Source: an uncultured Paenalcaligenes sp. (GTDB taxonomy: Bacteria; Pseudomonadota; Gammaproteobacteria; Burkholderiales; Burkholderiaceae_B). From it: DNA of 32,600 nt. The first letter of the stretch is position 1. Each line of letters begins with the position of its first letter. Where the stretch lies: assembly GCA_947632305.1 (NCBI GenBank), contig CANROS010000017.1, positions 1 to 32,600 of the forward strand, read 5' to 3'. The notes beneath the pieces were generated by a model. The model was not told the origin of the DNA, did no database searches, and saw only the letters and a program-made list of their open reading frames with translations. A program made the position numbers and the translations under genes. This document shows positions 18,521-30,223 of the stretch, one piece after another.

Positions 18521-18547
18521 GTTGCGCTGCAACATCCATTATCCACA
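18521..18547. promoter_or_regulatory. Palindrome and consensus DnaA box in the livK-msrB divergent gap
   Basis: The 303-bp gap 18368-18670 separates divergent livK and msrB. Besides the promoters it holds the inverted repeat GTTGC-GCT-GCAAC (18521-18533), a possible operator, and one perfect DnaA-box consensus TTATCCACA (18539-18547). There is no cluster of boxes or A/T-rich unwinding element, so it is not an origin. Either site could be chance. Confidence 0.35.
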
Positions 18548-18604
18548 GGTTACTTATATTTACGCTTTAAGGATTATCCCTGCTTTTATTCCCTACAGAG
18601 TGGT

Positions 18605-18632
18605 TTGCGCTATTCGTGATCAAGGCTACACT
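18605..18632 (+). promoter_or_regulatory. Candidate promoter of msrB-ispZ-bolA-ppiC
   Basis: TTGCGC (18605-18610), 16-nt spacer, TACACT (18627-18632), about 38 nt upstream of the msrB ATG. Both hexamers match sigma-70 at four of six positions. Confidence 0.38.
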
Positions 18633-18670
18633 GTTACTTTAATTTCATTTGTTTAAAGATCAGACTATCT

Positions 18671-19063
18671 ATGAATAAAGTTCGTAAAAGCTTAGCCGAA
18701 TGGCAAGCTCAGCTTAACCCCGAAGCTTTCTATGTAACACGCCAACAGGGAACTGAACGTCCTTTTTCTGGTGCATACGACCAACACTCAGAACACGGTA
18801 TTTATCATTGTGTTTGTTGCGACACCCCTTTGTTTGCCTCTGATACCAAATTTGATGCAGGTTGCGGTTGGCCCAGCTATTTTTCAGCGCTCAATCCAGA
18901 CCATGTACGTGAAGAAACCGACCTTAGCCACGGCAGAGTCCGCACCGAAATTATTTGCAATGTCTGCGATGCTCACCTAGGCCATGTGTTCCCAGATGGT
19001 CCCCCACCTACTGGCCTACGTTATTGTATTAATTCTGTAGCGCTTCGCTTTGAACCCACATGA
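18671..19063 (+). CDS. msrB: Peptide methionine-R-sulfoxide reductase MsrB
   Basis: Repairs oxidised proteins by reducing methionine-R-sulfoxide with thioredoxin as electron source. It has 130 aa in the cytoplasm. The catalytic cysteine is C119 in RYCINSVAL, a candidate resolving cysteine is C65 in DAGCGWPS, and structural zinc is bound by C47/C50 and C96/C99. The [10 protein letters not shown] motif is intact. The Shine-Dalgarno sequence is weak. It is the first gene of a tight four-gene unit; its end overlaps ispZ by 4 nt (ATGA), so the two are probably translationally coupled. Confidence 0.96.
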   Translation: MNKVRKSLAEWQAQLNPEAFYVTRQQGTERPFSGAYDQHSEHGIYHCVCCDTPLFASDTKFDAGCGWPSYFSALNPDHVREETDLSHGRVRTEIICNVCDAHLGHVFPDGPPPTGLRYCINSVALRFEPT

Positions 19064-19614
19064 AAAAATTTCTCTTCGATCTTTTTCCCCTCATTTTATT
19101 TTTTATTGCTTTCCGAGTCTTTGATATTTATACAGCAACGGCTGTGGCCATGGGCGCAGCCGTCTTGCAAATCGCTTGGCTCAAATTGCGTCAGCACGCC
19201 ATCGAAGGCACACATTGGATTAATTTAGGGGTAATTGTTGTTTTTGGCTCTGCCACCCTGTTCTTCCAAAATGATGCTTTTATCAAATGGAAGCCCACTG
19301 TTTTATATTGGCTTTTTGCTGCTGTACTAGTAGGTAGCCAGCTATTTTTTAACCGCAACCTCATGCAAAAAATCATGGGTGGCCAACTGATTCTACCGGG
19401 ACACGTTTGGACCAAACTGAATTACAGCTGGGCTCTATTCTTTGTACTGTCCGGTGCCATTAACTTATTTGTGGCTTTTTCAGGTTATTTTAGTGATTCA
19501 CAATGGGTTAGCTTTAAAGTATTTGGCTCACTGGTTTTAATCGTTATTTTTATCATTATCCAATCTTTATGGCTGGGTAAATATATGAAAGATCAATCCG
19601 AAGAACAAGATTGA
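19060..19614 (+). CDS. ispZ: Inner membrane septation protein A (YciB/IspZ family)
   Basis: A 184-aa integral membrane protein with about five or six hydrophobic helices. Family landmarks are the N-terminal [55 protein letters not shown] and FKVFG. In E. coli and Shigella the homologue affects cell-envelope integrity and septation; the biochemical function is not known. Overlap with msrB is 4 nt, and bolA follows 11 nt later, so it sits within one operon. Confidence 0.94.
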   Translation: MKKFLFDLFPLILFFIAFRVFDIYTATAVAMGAAVLQIAWLKLRQHAIEGTHWINLGVIVVFGSATLFFQNDAFIKWKPTVLYWLFAAVLVGSQLFFNRNLMQKIMGGQLILPGHVWTKLNYSWALFFVLSGAINLFVAFSGYFSDSQWVSFKVFGSLVLIVIFIIIQSLWLGKYMKDQSEEQD

Positions 19615-19625
19615 TCGCCTCTACT

Positions 19626-19883
19626 ATGACTAAACAAGAACTAATAGATCTGATCACACAGCGTCTGCAAACACTCACCCCAAGTTATTTTGATTTGGTT
19701 GATGAGTCTCATTTACATGCAGGGCATGCCGGTGCACAAGGTGGCGCTAGCCATTTTCGCCTTATTATTTCTTCAGACCAATTTGACAGCTTAAATACAG
19801 TCGCCAAACACCGTCTGATTTATCAGCAGGTCCAAGATTTAATGCCCCATCCCATTCATGCTCTTGCTATTGAAATTGTCTAA
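19626..19883 (+). CDS. bolA: BolA family protein
   Basis: Small cytoplasmic protein, 85 aa, with the BolA KH-like fold. The conserved block VDESHLHAGHAGAQGG..SHFRLIISS and the later HRLIYQQV and IHALAIEIV are present. BolA proteins pair with monothiol glutaredoxins through a shared 2Fe-2S cluster and affect iron homeostasis and morphology. I choose the ATG at 19626; an in-frame TTG at 19611 that overlaps the ispZ stop is possible but less likely. It is followed 13 nt later by the ppiC-type gene. Confidence 0.92.
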   Translation: MTKQELIDLITQRLQTLTPSYFDLVDESHLHAGHAGAQGGASHFRLIISSDQFDSLNTVAKHRLIYQQVQDLMPHPIHALAIEIV

Positions 19884-19896
19884 ACAAGGATCTTTT

Positions 19897-20673
19897 ATGA
19901 AACGATTAGCTATCGCCGCTCTTAGTTGTGCCCTCGCCTTTCCTTTAGCTGCACAAAATGTTGCTACCGTAAATGGTCAAGCCATCACTCAACAACAGTT
20001 TGATGACTTTGTCGCTTTATTAGTTGAACAAGGCGCGTCCGACTCCCCCGAGCTACGCGAGCAAGTCAAACAAGAAATGACAATCCGTTTGGTTGCTACC
20101 CAGGAAGCCGAAGCCCTAGGCCTAAATAAAAAACCTGATGTAGCTCAAGAGCTAGAGTTAGCACGTCAAGGTATTTTAGTGCGTGCTTTGCTTAGCGACT
20201 ACATTGCTAAAAACCCGTTGGCTGACAAAGACCTACAGGCTGAATACGACCGCCTAAAAGCAGCCGAAGCCGATCAAAAGGAATACAAAGTCAAACACAT
20301 TTTACTTAAAGAGGAAGACGAGGCCAAAAAGCTTCTCGCCGATCTTAAAGCTAAAAAGATAAGTTTTGAAGCAGCCGCTAAAGACAAATCCATTGATCCA
20401 GGTAGTGGTGCTCAAGGGGGTGACTTGGGCTGGGCTCCCAACACCATTTACGTCGAAGAGTTTGCGAACGCCGTTGCCGAACAACCAAAAGGTCAGCTCA
20501 GCGCCGAACCTATTCAGTCCCAGTTTGGCTGGCATATTATCCAGGTTGATGATGTACGTGACATCACTTTCCCTGCCTTAGAGGAAGTCAAACCACAGGT
20601 CGAGGAACTATTACGTCAAAAACAACTGACTGATTTCCAAAACAGCCTAATGGAAAAAGCCAAAATCCAATAA
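19897..20673 (+). CDS. Periplasmic peptidyl-prolyl isomerase, parvulin (PpiC/SurA-like)
   Basis: A 258-aa exported foldase. The ATG at 19897 has AAGGA 6 nt upstream and gives a clear signal peptide (MKRLAIAALSCALAFPLAAQ). An N-terminal SurA_N-like helical region covers about 21-120. A parvulin PPIase domain follows at about 128-220, with VKHILLKEE at its start, SIDPGSGAQGGDLGWA and FGWHIIQVDDVR. The last about 35 residues form a helix. It probably helps fold outer-membrane or periplasmic proteins. It is the last gene of the msrB unit; a 12-bp hairpin follows. The longer frame to 19858 overlaps bolA and would destroy the signal peptide. Confidence 0.92.
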   Translation: MKRLAIAALSCALAFPLAAQNVATVNGQAITQQQFDDFVALLVEQGASDSPELREQVKQEMTIRLVATQEAEALGLNKKPDVAQELELARQGILVRALLSDYIAKNPLADKDLQAEYDRLKAAEADQKEYKVKHILLKEEDEAKKLLADLKAKKISFEAAAKDKSIDPGSGAQGGDLGWAPNTIYVEEFANAVAEQPKGQLSAEPIQSQFGWHIIQVDDVRDITFPALEEVKPQVEELLRQKQLTDFQNSLMEKAKIQ

Positions 20674-20681
20674 TCGGCTTT

Positions 20682-20725
20682 AGCACAGACCTTAACCTCA
20701 TCAAGGTCTGTGCTGATCTATTTTA
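20682..20725 (+). terminator. Hairpin terminator after the ppiC-type gene
   Basis: Perfect 12-bp stem AGCACAGACCTT (20682-20693) and AAGGTCTGTGCT (20703-20714), 9-nt loop, followed by a weak T stretch (TATTTT). It lies between convergent genes; no T run is present on the ligA side. Confidence 0.72.
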
Positions 20726-20728
20726 AAA

Positions 20729-23796
<3,068 letters not shown>

Positions 23797-23839
23797 CCTC
23801 TGACCCGACCCTTTATAAGGCTAAATGTTTGTCTATTAA

Positions 23840-26800
23840 CTAATGTGTCATTTCTACGGCGGCCGCCATATCTACAGCCACTATACGAGACACACCTTGT
23901 TCTTGCATGGTAACGCCAACCAGCTGCTTTGCCATCTGCATAGCAATTTTATTATGGGAAATAAATAAAAACTGGGTTTGGTCACTCATGCTTTCAACTA
24001 AATTTGCATACCGCTCGGTATTGGTGTCATCTAAAGGCGCATCCACTTCATCTAACAAGCAAAATGGCGCGGGGTTTAACTTAAAGAAAGCAAACACCAA
24101 AGCCGTCGCTGTTAAGGCTTTTTCGCCCCCAGATAACAATTGAATCGTACTGTTTTTCTTGCCTGGAGGCTGAGCCATGACCTGTACCCCAGCATCCAAC
24201 ACCTCATCACCAGTGATCACGAGCTTGGCTTCACCACCACCAAATAATTTAGGAAACAGTTCGCCAAAATGAGTATTTACCTCGTTAAACGTGCTTTGCA
24301 ATAAAGCACGGGTTTCCCTGTCTATCTTGCGTATCGCGTTTTCTAGAGTCTCAATGGCTAAAGTCAAATCTTCATGCTGAGACCGCAAATAGATTTGACG
24401 CTCTTGAGCCGTTTGTAGCTCTTCTAGAGCCACTAAGTTTACTGCGCCCAGCGCTTCTATGGCACGATTAATTCGCTGCACCTCGGCTTGTAACCAAGTG
24501 ACCTTGTGCCAATTTTCATCCTGCTCTTGCATAAAAGCCGCCAACGACTGTTTATCGACCTGCTGAGCTTCCAACTGCGTGGCGTACTGCTCTACGGTCA
24601 AACGTGCAGACTGTTCCGCTAACTGTAACTGAGTGACTTTCTCTCGTAAAGGCTCAATTCCATCGCCGGTTTGATGTCGGCTTTGTTGCAGCTCTTGGAG
24701 CTGCCCCGTTACTTCTGAGAATTCTTGCTGCACCGCTTGTAACGCGTCTTCGGCCAGCACTCGCTGCTCTAAAGATTCTTGTAACAATTCATGCAGCTCG
24801 ACCACATCCGTACTTTCGTATTCGTCTACTAAGCCGGCCAATTCAATTTGGGCCCGCTGGGCCAGGTCTTGGGCTTGTTGTTGACTGCGTAATAACTCAT
24901 CCACTCGGGCCTGAATTAGGTTTTTATTATATTGCACGCCTTGGCTTTGTTGCTCTAGGTTTCGTAGCTGATCACGCAACAAGTGCAATTGCGTATTAAG
25001 CTCTGCTAGATGCTCCTGCAGATCCTGCTGTTGCTCAAGCAGCTCTTCTAGCATTAACTCGTGTTCCTCACGCTGCATAGCAGACTCTTCTATGGTGTCT
25101 TGTAAGTGAGTCTGCTGCTGCTCAATTTCCATGAGCTCTATTTGTACCTGTTGCAAACGTTCTTGCTGCTGTTGCGTCTTCTGTTCTGCTTGTTGGTAGT
25201 GTAACTGCAACTCATGCGCTAAATAAGTGAGCTCTTGTAAACGAGTGCTAGCTTGAGTCAAGGACTGACGATTGGAGTTTAACGCCTGTTGAGCCACAAC
25301 GACTTTCTCCCGCGCACTGTGTACATGTACATCCTGTGCTTTTAAGGCTTTTCTTTGCTGCTCAATATGTTGTTGACGTGCTAGAACTCCGGCCTGCTCA
25401 GTATCTGCGGCATACAGCATCACTTGGTGTGCTTGCACTATATGCCCTTCTTTGGTGACCAAAGACATAGTAGGGCTTAGAGACTCACGCAAACTTAAAG
25501 CTTGGGCCAAAGTAGGAACCACATAAAAATTAGCCACCCACTGATCCAACAAAGCTTGCCAAGCCGTTTCTTTGGCTTGTACATAAGTGCTCAAAGGAGT
25601 CAGCATTTGACTTTCTAGGGGGTGTGTCAATTCTTGCTCAAACGGTTCTACTAACCATAAACGAGCCGGCGGCATATTCTGCAAATCGGCTAAGCCACCT
25701 AACTCATCTAAGGTTAACGCTTGTAAGCGTTGTCCCAATACCGCTTCTAACGCATTTTCCCAGCCTGCACTCACCGCCAAACGCTGCCAAATTGGATGTG
25801 CCTGCCCAAACCCATACTGCTCTAACCAAGGCTCCATTTGCTCTTGACGCTGTAACTGCTCTTGGAGCTGCTCGGCCGCCTCCAGTTGAGCCAGAATCTG
25901 TGTATAAGATCGTTCGTGCTCTTGTAACGTGTCTACGCTTTGCTCGTACTGTTGCTGCAATGGCTGCTCTTGTTGCTCTAGCTGCAGGACTTGTAGTTGC
26001 TGTTGATCGACCCGCTGTTGGGCTTGCGACCAATCTTGCTTTAACTGCACGCTATCACTGTGTTGCGCCGTCTGCAGTTGAGCTAGCTCACTATTAAAGC
26101 GCTGCTGGCGTTGCTGCAACTGCTCTAATTGCATTTGTGCTGAACTTAAGCGCTGCGCCATTAATGCGGCTTGTTGACGCGTATGCTGTGTACGCTCTTG
26201 CAGTTGGTCTTTTTGTTGCTGAGCTTGATGCTGGGCCGATTGCAACGGATCCAGCCCTAACTGACACTCTTCCAAGCGTCCCACGAGCTCCTCACTACGT
26301 AATGCCAGCTCTTCCAACTCTTGCTGCTTAATCTCCAACTCGCTGCCGCTGTCTACCCGTAACTGCTGCCACTCTTTTTGTTGAATATGCAATTGTTGCT
26401 GACGCTGCTCTAAACGCTGTTGGGCTGTTTTAGCATGGTGAATTTCAGCCTCGACTTTGCTCACCTGACTCGCATGCTGATACAGCTGGGCCTGTGCTTT
26501 TTGCACTGCCTCCGTTTTATCTAATTGAGCCTGCCTTAATTCTTCTAGACGCGCCTCTGTGCTGCGCATGTCCGCCATGGCGGCTTCGACGGCCGTCTGC
26601 GCCTGCTCTATCGCCAACGCATGCTGCCTTTGCTCTTGACGCGCATTTTTTTCACGTAGCCACCACAAAGCCTGTTGTTTTTGTTCCCCTTCGAGTTGGT
26701 AATTCCGGTATTTTCTAGCCACCTCAGCTTGCAGCTCTAAACGCTCTAGCTGCTGCTCTAACTCTTGTAAAATATCCTCTAAACGCGTCAGGTTTTCTGT

Positions 26801-27361
26801 GGTGTCGCGCAAACGGCTTTCCGTTTCTTTACGACGCTCTTTATAACGTGATACACCCGCTGCCTCTTCTAAATAGACGCGCAGCTCTTCTGGTTTAGCC
26901 TCGATCAAACGGTTGATCATGCCTTGACCAATAATGGCGTATCCCCGTGCTCCTAGGCCCGTCCCAAGAAATATATCGTTAATATCCCGACGGCGTACTT
27001 GCTGACCATTAATAAAATAGCCACTGGTTCCGTCTCGGGATAATTCGCGGCGCACAGAGATTTCCGTATAAGCACCCCACGGCCCTACGACCCGACTTTC
27101 AGAGTTATCAAAGGTTAATTCTACCGAGGCTCGTGCGGCAGGCTTACGCTGCCCAGAACCATTAAAGATGACATCTTGCATAGAGCCGCCTCGTAGTTCA
27201 GAGGCACGACTCTCCCCTAGCACCCAACGGACTGCATCGATAATATTCGACTTTCCACACCCATTTGGCCCCACCACGCCAACTAATCGGCTAGGAGTGG
27301 GGATTAACGTGGTGTCTACAAAGGATTTGAATCCAGATAATTTAATTTGAGTTAAGCGCAC
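23840..27361 (-). CDS. smc: Chromosome partition protein Smc
   Basis: SMC ATPase that compacts and organises the chromosome with ScpA/ScpB. It is 1173 aa. N-terminal head: FKSFVD and Walker A GPNGCGKS (31-38). Two long coiled-coil arms surround a hinge at about 515-640. C-terminal head: signature LLSGGEKALT (1075-1084) and Walker B FCLLDEVDAPLDD with D1104/E1105. The coiled coils are very rich in glutamine (runs such as QRQQQL, QQQLQVLQLEQQEQ). First gene of smc-zipA-ligA; two TATAAT boxes lie upstream. Confidence 0.97.
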   Translation of the reverse strand: MRLTQIKLSGFKSFVDTTLIPTPSRLVGVVGPNGCGKSNIIDAVRWVLGESRASELRGGSMQDVIFNGSGQRKPAARASVELTFDNSESRVVGPWGAYTEISVRRELSRDGTSGYFINGQQVRRRDINDIFLGTGLGARGYAIIGQGMINRLIEAKPEELRVYLEEAAGVSRYKERRKETESRLRDTTENLTRLEDILQELEQQLERLELQAEVARKYRNYQLEGEQKQQALWWLREKNARQEQRQHALAIEQAQTAVEAAMADMRSTEARLEELRQAQLDKTEAVQKAQAQLYQHASQVSKVEAEIHHAKTAQQRLEQRQQQLHIQQKEWQQLRVDSGSELEIKQQELEELALRSEELVGRLEECQLGLDPLQSAQHQAQQQKDQLQERTQHTRQQAALMAQRLSSAQMQLEQLQQRQQRFNSELAQLQTAQHSDSVQLKQDWSQAQQRVDQQQLQVLQLEQQEQPLQQQYEQSVDTLQEHERSYTQILAQLEAAEQLQEQLQRQEQMEPWLEQYGFGQAHPIWQRLAVSAGWENALEAVLGQRLQALTLDELGGLADLQNMPPARLWLVEPFEQELTHPLESQMLTPLSTYVQAKETAWQALLDQWVANFYVVPTLAQALSLRESLSPTMSLVTKEGHIVQAHQVMLYAADTEQAGVLARQQHIEQQRKALKAQDVHVHSAREKVVVAQQALNSNRQSLTQASTRLQELTYLAHELQLHYQQAEQKTQQQQERLQQVQIELMEIEQQQTHLQDTIEESAMQREEHELMLEELLEQQQDLQEHLAELNTQLHLLRDQLRNLEQQSQGVQYNKNLIQARVDELLRSQQQAQDLAQRAQIELAGLVDEYESTDVVELHELLQESLEQRVLAEDALQAVQQEFSEVTGQLQELQQSRHQTGDGIEPLREKVTQLQLAEQSARLTVEQYATQLEAQQVDKQSLAAFMQEQDENWHKVTWLQAEVQRINRAIEALGAVNLVALEELQTAQERQIYLRSQHEDLTLAIETLENAIRKIDRETRALLQSTFNEVNTHFGELFPKLFGGGEAKLVITGDEVLDAGVQVMAQPPGKKNSTIQLLSGGEKALTATALVFAFFKLNPAPFCLLDEVDAPLDDTNTERYANLVESMSDQTQFLFISHNKIAMQMAKQLVGVTMQEQGVSRIVAVDMAAAVEMTH

Positions 27362-27411
27362 TCAGGACCTACTTCGCAAGTTAATTACAGCTTTCGTATC
27401 ATAGCCCAGCC

Positions 27412-27447
27412 ATTATAGTGATGCCCACTTAGCGAGAAAATATTATA
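27412..27447 (-). promoter_or_regulatory. Candidate smc promoters: two perfect -10 boxes
   Basis: On the minus strand TATAAT occurs twice in the smc-lplT gap, as the complement of 27412-27417 and of 27442-27447, exactly 30 bp apart. The proximal box has a weak -35 (TTTTCT) 17 nt upstream. The 162-bp gap holds no other clear element. Confidence 0.45.
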
Positions 27448-27523
27448 CTGGTTCTCTTACTTGGCCTGAGATCCGCTCTTTTTAACGCCAACTTTTTGCT
27501 TTTATTGCTTATCGAGATGCATT

Positions 27524-28825
27524 TTGAATAAAGGTTTCTATCTAGTCATGGCAGCCCAAGCGCTGTCATCAGTTGCTGATAACGCGTTACTTATCGCCGC
27601 TATAGCCTTAATTTTGGATCTAAGCGGGCCCGACTGGATGGCCCCTCTAATGAAATGGTGGTTTGCCTTAGCCTATGTAGTACTGGCTGCCTTCGTCGGT
27701 GCTTTCGCCGACGCCTTTCCCAAAGGCAAGGTCATGTTTATCACCAATGGCATCAAAGTCTTAGGCTGTATGCTGATGTTTGGGGTGCATCATCTGGCCG
27801 ACCACCAAGACTCACAGCTATTTTTGGTCTTTTTTGCCTACACCTTAGTAGGTATAGGTGCTGCGGCGTATTCCCCTGCTAAATACGGTATCGTAACGGA
27901 AATGCTAAAGCCCGATCTGTTAGTCAAAGGCAATAGTTGGATTGAGGGCTTAACGGTGCTTTCCATTATTGTGGGCACGGTTTTGGGTGGTTTATTGATT
28001 CACCCCGACATCAGCACTGTACTGCGTAACGCCCCCATACTTAGCGCTTTACCCCTAAGCCATACCGAAACCGCTATTTTAATTATTGGTTTTATCTATC
28101 TTGCCGCTGCCGCCTGCAATTTATTAATCCCTAATACCAATATTGTTTACCCCAAACAAAAAACTCACCCCATAGAACTCCTAACAACGTTCAAAGGCTA
28201 CGTCATTATTTTATGGCGCGACAAAATAGGACAGATTTCCTTGGCGGTCACCACCTTATTTTGGGGTGCAGGAGCCACCTTACAGTTCATTGTGATCGAA
28301 TGGGGCGCTCAGCAACTAGGCTACCGTTTAGACCAAGCCTCTATCTTGATGGGGGTCGCCGCTGTAGGCACCGTAGTGGGCGCCTATCTAGCTGGCAAAG
28401 TTTCCTTGAAAAAAGCACTGCACGTACTGCCTATAGGGGTGCTTATGGGGCTAAGCGTCTTGCTCATGCCCTTTGTTAAAAGCACTTGGTCTGTCTATAG
28501 CCTCTTGTTATTAATTGGGGCGACTTCGGGCTTTTTTGTGGTGCCTATGAATGCCTTATTGCAGCACCGTGGCCATGTGCTTTTGTCTGCAGGCCACTCA
28601 ATTGCTGTCCAAAATTTTAACGAACAGCTTAATATATTATTTATGCTGAGTTTTTATACTCTGCTGCTTTGGCTTCAAATCCCCATCAATATCATTATCA
28701 CTTTCTTTGGGCTTTTAGTAGCGACCCTAATGGTGGTCTTTATTCGTTGGGATAAGCGTAACCACCGACTTAATCCCAACCTAGACGACTGTATTGGCGA
28801 AGAGTGCCACGGTAAAGCGCTATAG
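27524..28825 (+). CDS. lplT: Lysophospholipid transporter LplT (MFS)
   Basis: Major-facilitator flippase that moves lysophospholipids across the inner membrane for re-acylation. It is 433 aa with about 12 hydrophobic helices. Matches to LplT are AQALSSVADNALLIAAIAL at the N-terminus, GAFADAFPKGKVM in the first cytoplasmic loop, and SPAKYGIVTEML followed by NSWIEGLTVLSIIVGTVLGG. The start is TTG, with GAG about 6 nt upstream; no in-frame ATG fits the N-terminus better. No acyltransferase/synthetase gene (aas) is fused or adjacent. Its stop lies 2 nt from the stop of the convergent amidase, with no terminator. Confidence 0.92.
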   Translation: MNKGFYLVMAAQALSSVADNALLIAAIALILDLSGPDWMAPLMKWWFALAYVVLAAFVGAFADAFPKGKVMFITNGIKVLGCMLMFGVHHLADHQDSQLFLVFFAYTLVGIGAAAYSPAKYGIVTEMLKPDLLVKGNSWIEGLTVLSIIVGTVLGGLLIHPDISTVLRNAPILSALPLSHTETAILIIGFIYLAAAACNLLIPNTNIVYPKQKTHPIELLTTFKGYVIILWRDKIGQISLAVTTLFWGAGATLQFIVIEWGAQQLGYRLDQASILMGVAAVGTVVGAYLAGKVSLKKALHVLPIGVLMGLSVLLMPFVKSTWSVYSLLLLIGATSGFFVVPMNALLQHRGHVLLSAGHSIAVQNFNEQLNILFMLSFYTLLLWLQIPINIIITFFGLLVATLMVVFIRWDKRNHRLNPNLDDCIGEECHGKAL

Positions 28826-28827
28826 TA

Positions 28828-30198
28828 TTAAGTGAAAGCCACGCTAGCACGAGCCGCATAAAAATCAGTTAAATAATGCTGCTCGTACGCGTGCCCCACC
28901 TGTAATAACACGTGCTCTTGGTGATAAGCCGCCACCAACTGCAGACCAATGGGAAGAGAATGATCCCCTTGACCACAAGGTAACGATAAGGCTGGGTGAC
29001 CCGTCACATTAAAGGGTGCGCAGTTATGCACCATCAAACCAAACAGATCATACGTTTGCCCCGCTAACTCTAGCTCATTAACCCCAATGGTTTGAGCCGT
29101 AATAGGAGTGGTTGGCGTTGCCAACACATCCACCTCTTGCAACAACGCCTCAAATTGCAGAGTTAACTCTGCCTGACGCTCCCGAGATTTAATGTAGTCC
29201 ACCACCGTAAAGTTCTCTGCTGCACTTAGCGCACCCAAAACGTCAGCCCCGTATTGCTCTCGGAATTGAGGTAGGCGCTCAGCATGCTCCGCCGCCCCCT
29301 CGCAAATAGCCAAAGCAAATACTACACCGGCATCGGCCTCCGTATAAGGTACCTCAACCTCTATCAAAACAGCGCCCAAAGCCTGTAAATGCAACAAAGC
29401 CTGTTGATACGCAGCATCCACTTTAGGATCTTTTTGAGTCCAAAAATAGTTTTTAGGCACCCCTACTCGTAAGCCTTTTAATGAGTGCTTTAAATGTAGT
29501 AAATACGGCTTTCTCGTAAATACCTCTAAAGACACAGCAATATCTGCTACGTTTTTAGCCAAAGGCCCCACGTGATCTAAAGTCGCAGAAATAGGGCGCG
29601 TGCCTTGACCAGAAATTAAATCTCGCGTGGCTTTTAAACCTACCACCCCACATGCAGCGGCGGGAATACGTATAGAACCACCCGTATCAGTACCCAAAGT
29701 CAACACTGCTAAATCAGCAGCCAAAGCTGCCCCACTCCCACCGCTAGAACCTCCCGGGCTATAGCTACGGTTCCATGGGTTTTGCACAGCACCATAAAAA
29801 GGGTTTTGACTCGTAATCCCAAAAGCATACTCATGCATATTGAGCTTACCCAAATGGATCGCACCGGCTTGCTGCATCTGTGCTACAGCAGGGGCATCGT
29901 AGCGCGGCACATAGTCTTTTTCTATCAAAGAGCCTGCCGTAGAGCGTAGGCCTTTAGTAAAAATATTATCCTTATACGCCACTGGAATCCCCTCTAGCAA
30001 TCCAGAAGCCTCTCCTGCCATATAACGTTGAGTGGCTATAGCTGCCTGCTTACGAGCTTGCTCAGCATTCAGCGTAATAAATATATTTGCATCCCCGTGT
30101 TTTTCTATGCGTTTTAAGTACTCTTCTGTGACTTCAGTCGGCGAGAGTTTTTTAGTTAAATATAATTCACGCAGTTGTCTTAATGTCCAATTAGACAT
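28828..30198 (-). CDS. Amidase-signature family hydrolase (GatA-like)
   Basis: A 456-aa amidase with the complete Ser-cisSer-Lys triad: K76 (VAYKDN), cis-Ser S151 (GGSSGGS) and nucleophile S175 (DTGGSIRIPAA). It resembles GatA of the tRNA amidotransferase. However, gatB and gatC are not adjacent and the protein is somewhat shorter than usual GatA (about 485 aa), so I call a stand-alone amidase. The substrate is unknown. A strong ribosome binding site (GAGGAGA) precedes the ATG. Last gene of the tsaB-udg-amidase minus-strand run, 25 nt after the UDG-like gene. Confidence 0.9.
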   Translation of the reverse strand: MSNWTLRQLRELYLTKKLSPTEVTEEYLKRIEKHGDANIFITLNAEQARKQAAIATQRYMAGEASGLLEGIPVAYKDNIFTKGLRSTAGSLIEKDYVPRYDAPAVAQMQQAGAIHLGKLNMHEYAFGITSQNPFYGAVQNPWNRSYSPGGSSGGSGAALAADLAVLTLGTDTGGSIRIPAAACGVVGLKATRDLISGQGTRPISATLDHVGPLAKNVADIAVSLEVFTRKPYLLHLKHSLKGLRVGVPKNYFWTQKDPKVDAAYQQALLHLQALGAVLIEVEVPYTEADAGVVFALAICEGAAEHAERLPQFREQYGADVLGALSAAENFTVVDYIKSRERQAELTLQFEALLQEVDVLATPTTPITAQTIGVNELELAGQTYDLFGLMVHNCAPFNVTGHPALSLPCGQGDHSLPIGLQLVAAYHQEHVLLQVGHAYEQHYLTDFYAARASVAFT

Positions 30199-30223
30199 TC
30201 CATCTCCTCTGGTTTATCTAGTG

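Noticed and set aside
18368-18670. Possible replication origin because of the DnaA box
   Set aside because: Only one consensus box, no cluster, no A/T-rich unwinding region, and the neighbours are not origin genes.
25624-26097. Open frame of 157 codons antisense to smc
   Set aside because: It arises from the biased Gln/Leu codons of the coiled coil on the opposite strand; there is no homology or start signal.
28828-30198. Calling the amidase GatA of the tRNA amidotransferase
   Set aside because: The signature fits, but gatB and gatC are absent nearby and the length is short; a general amidase is safer.
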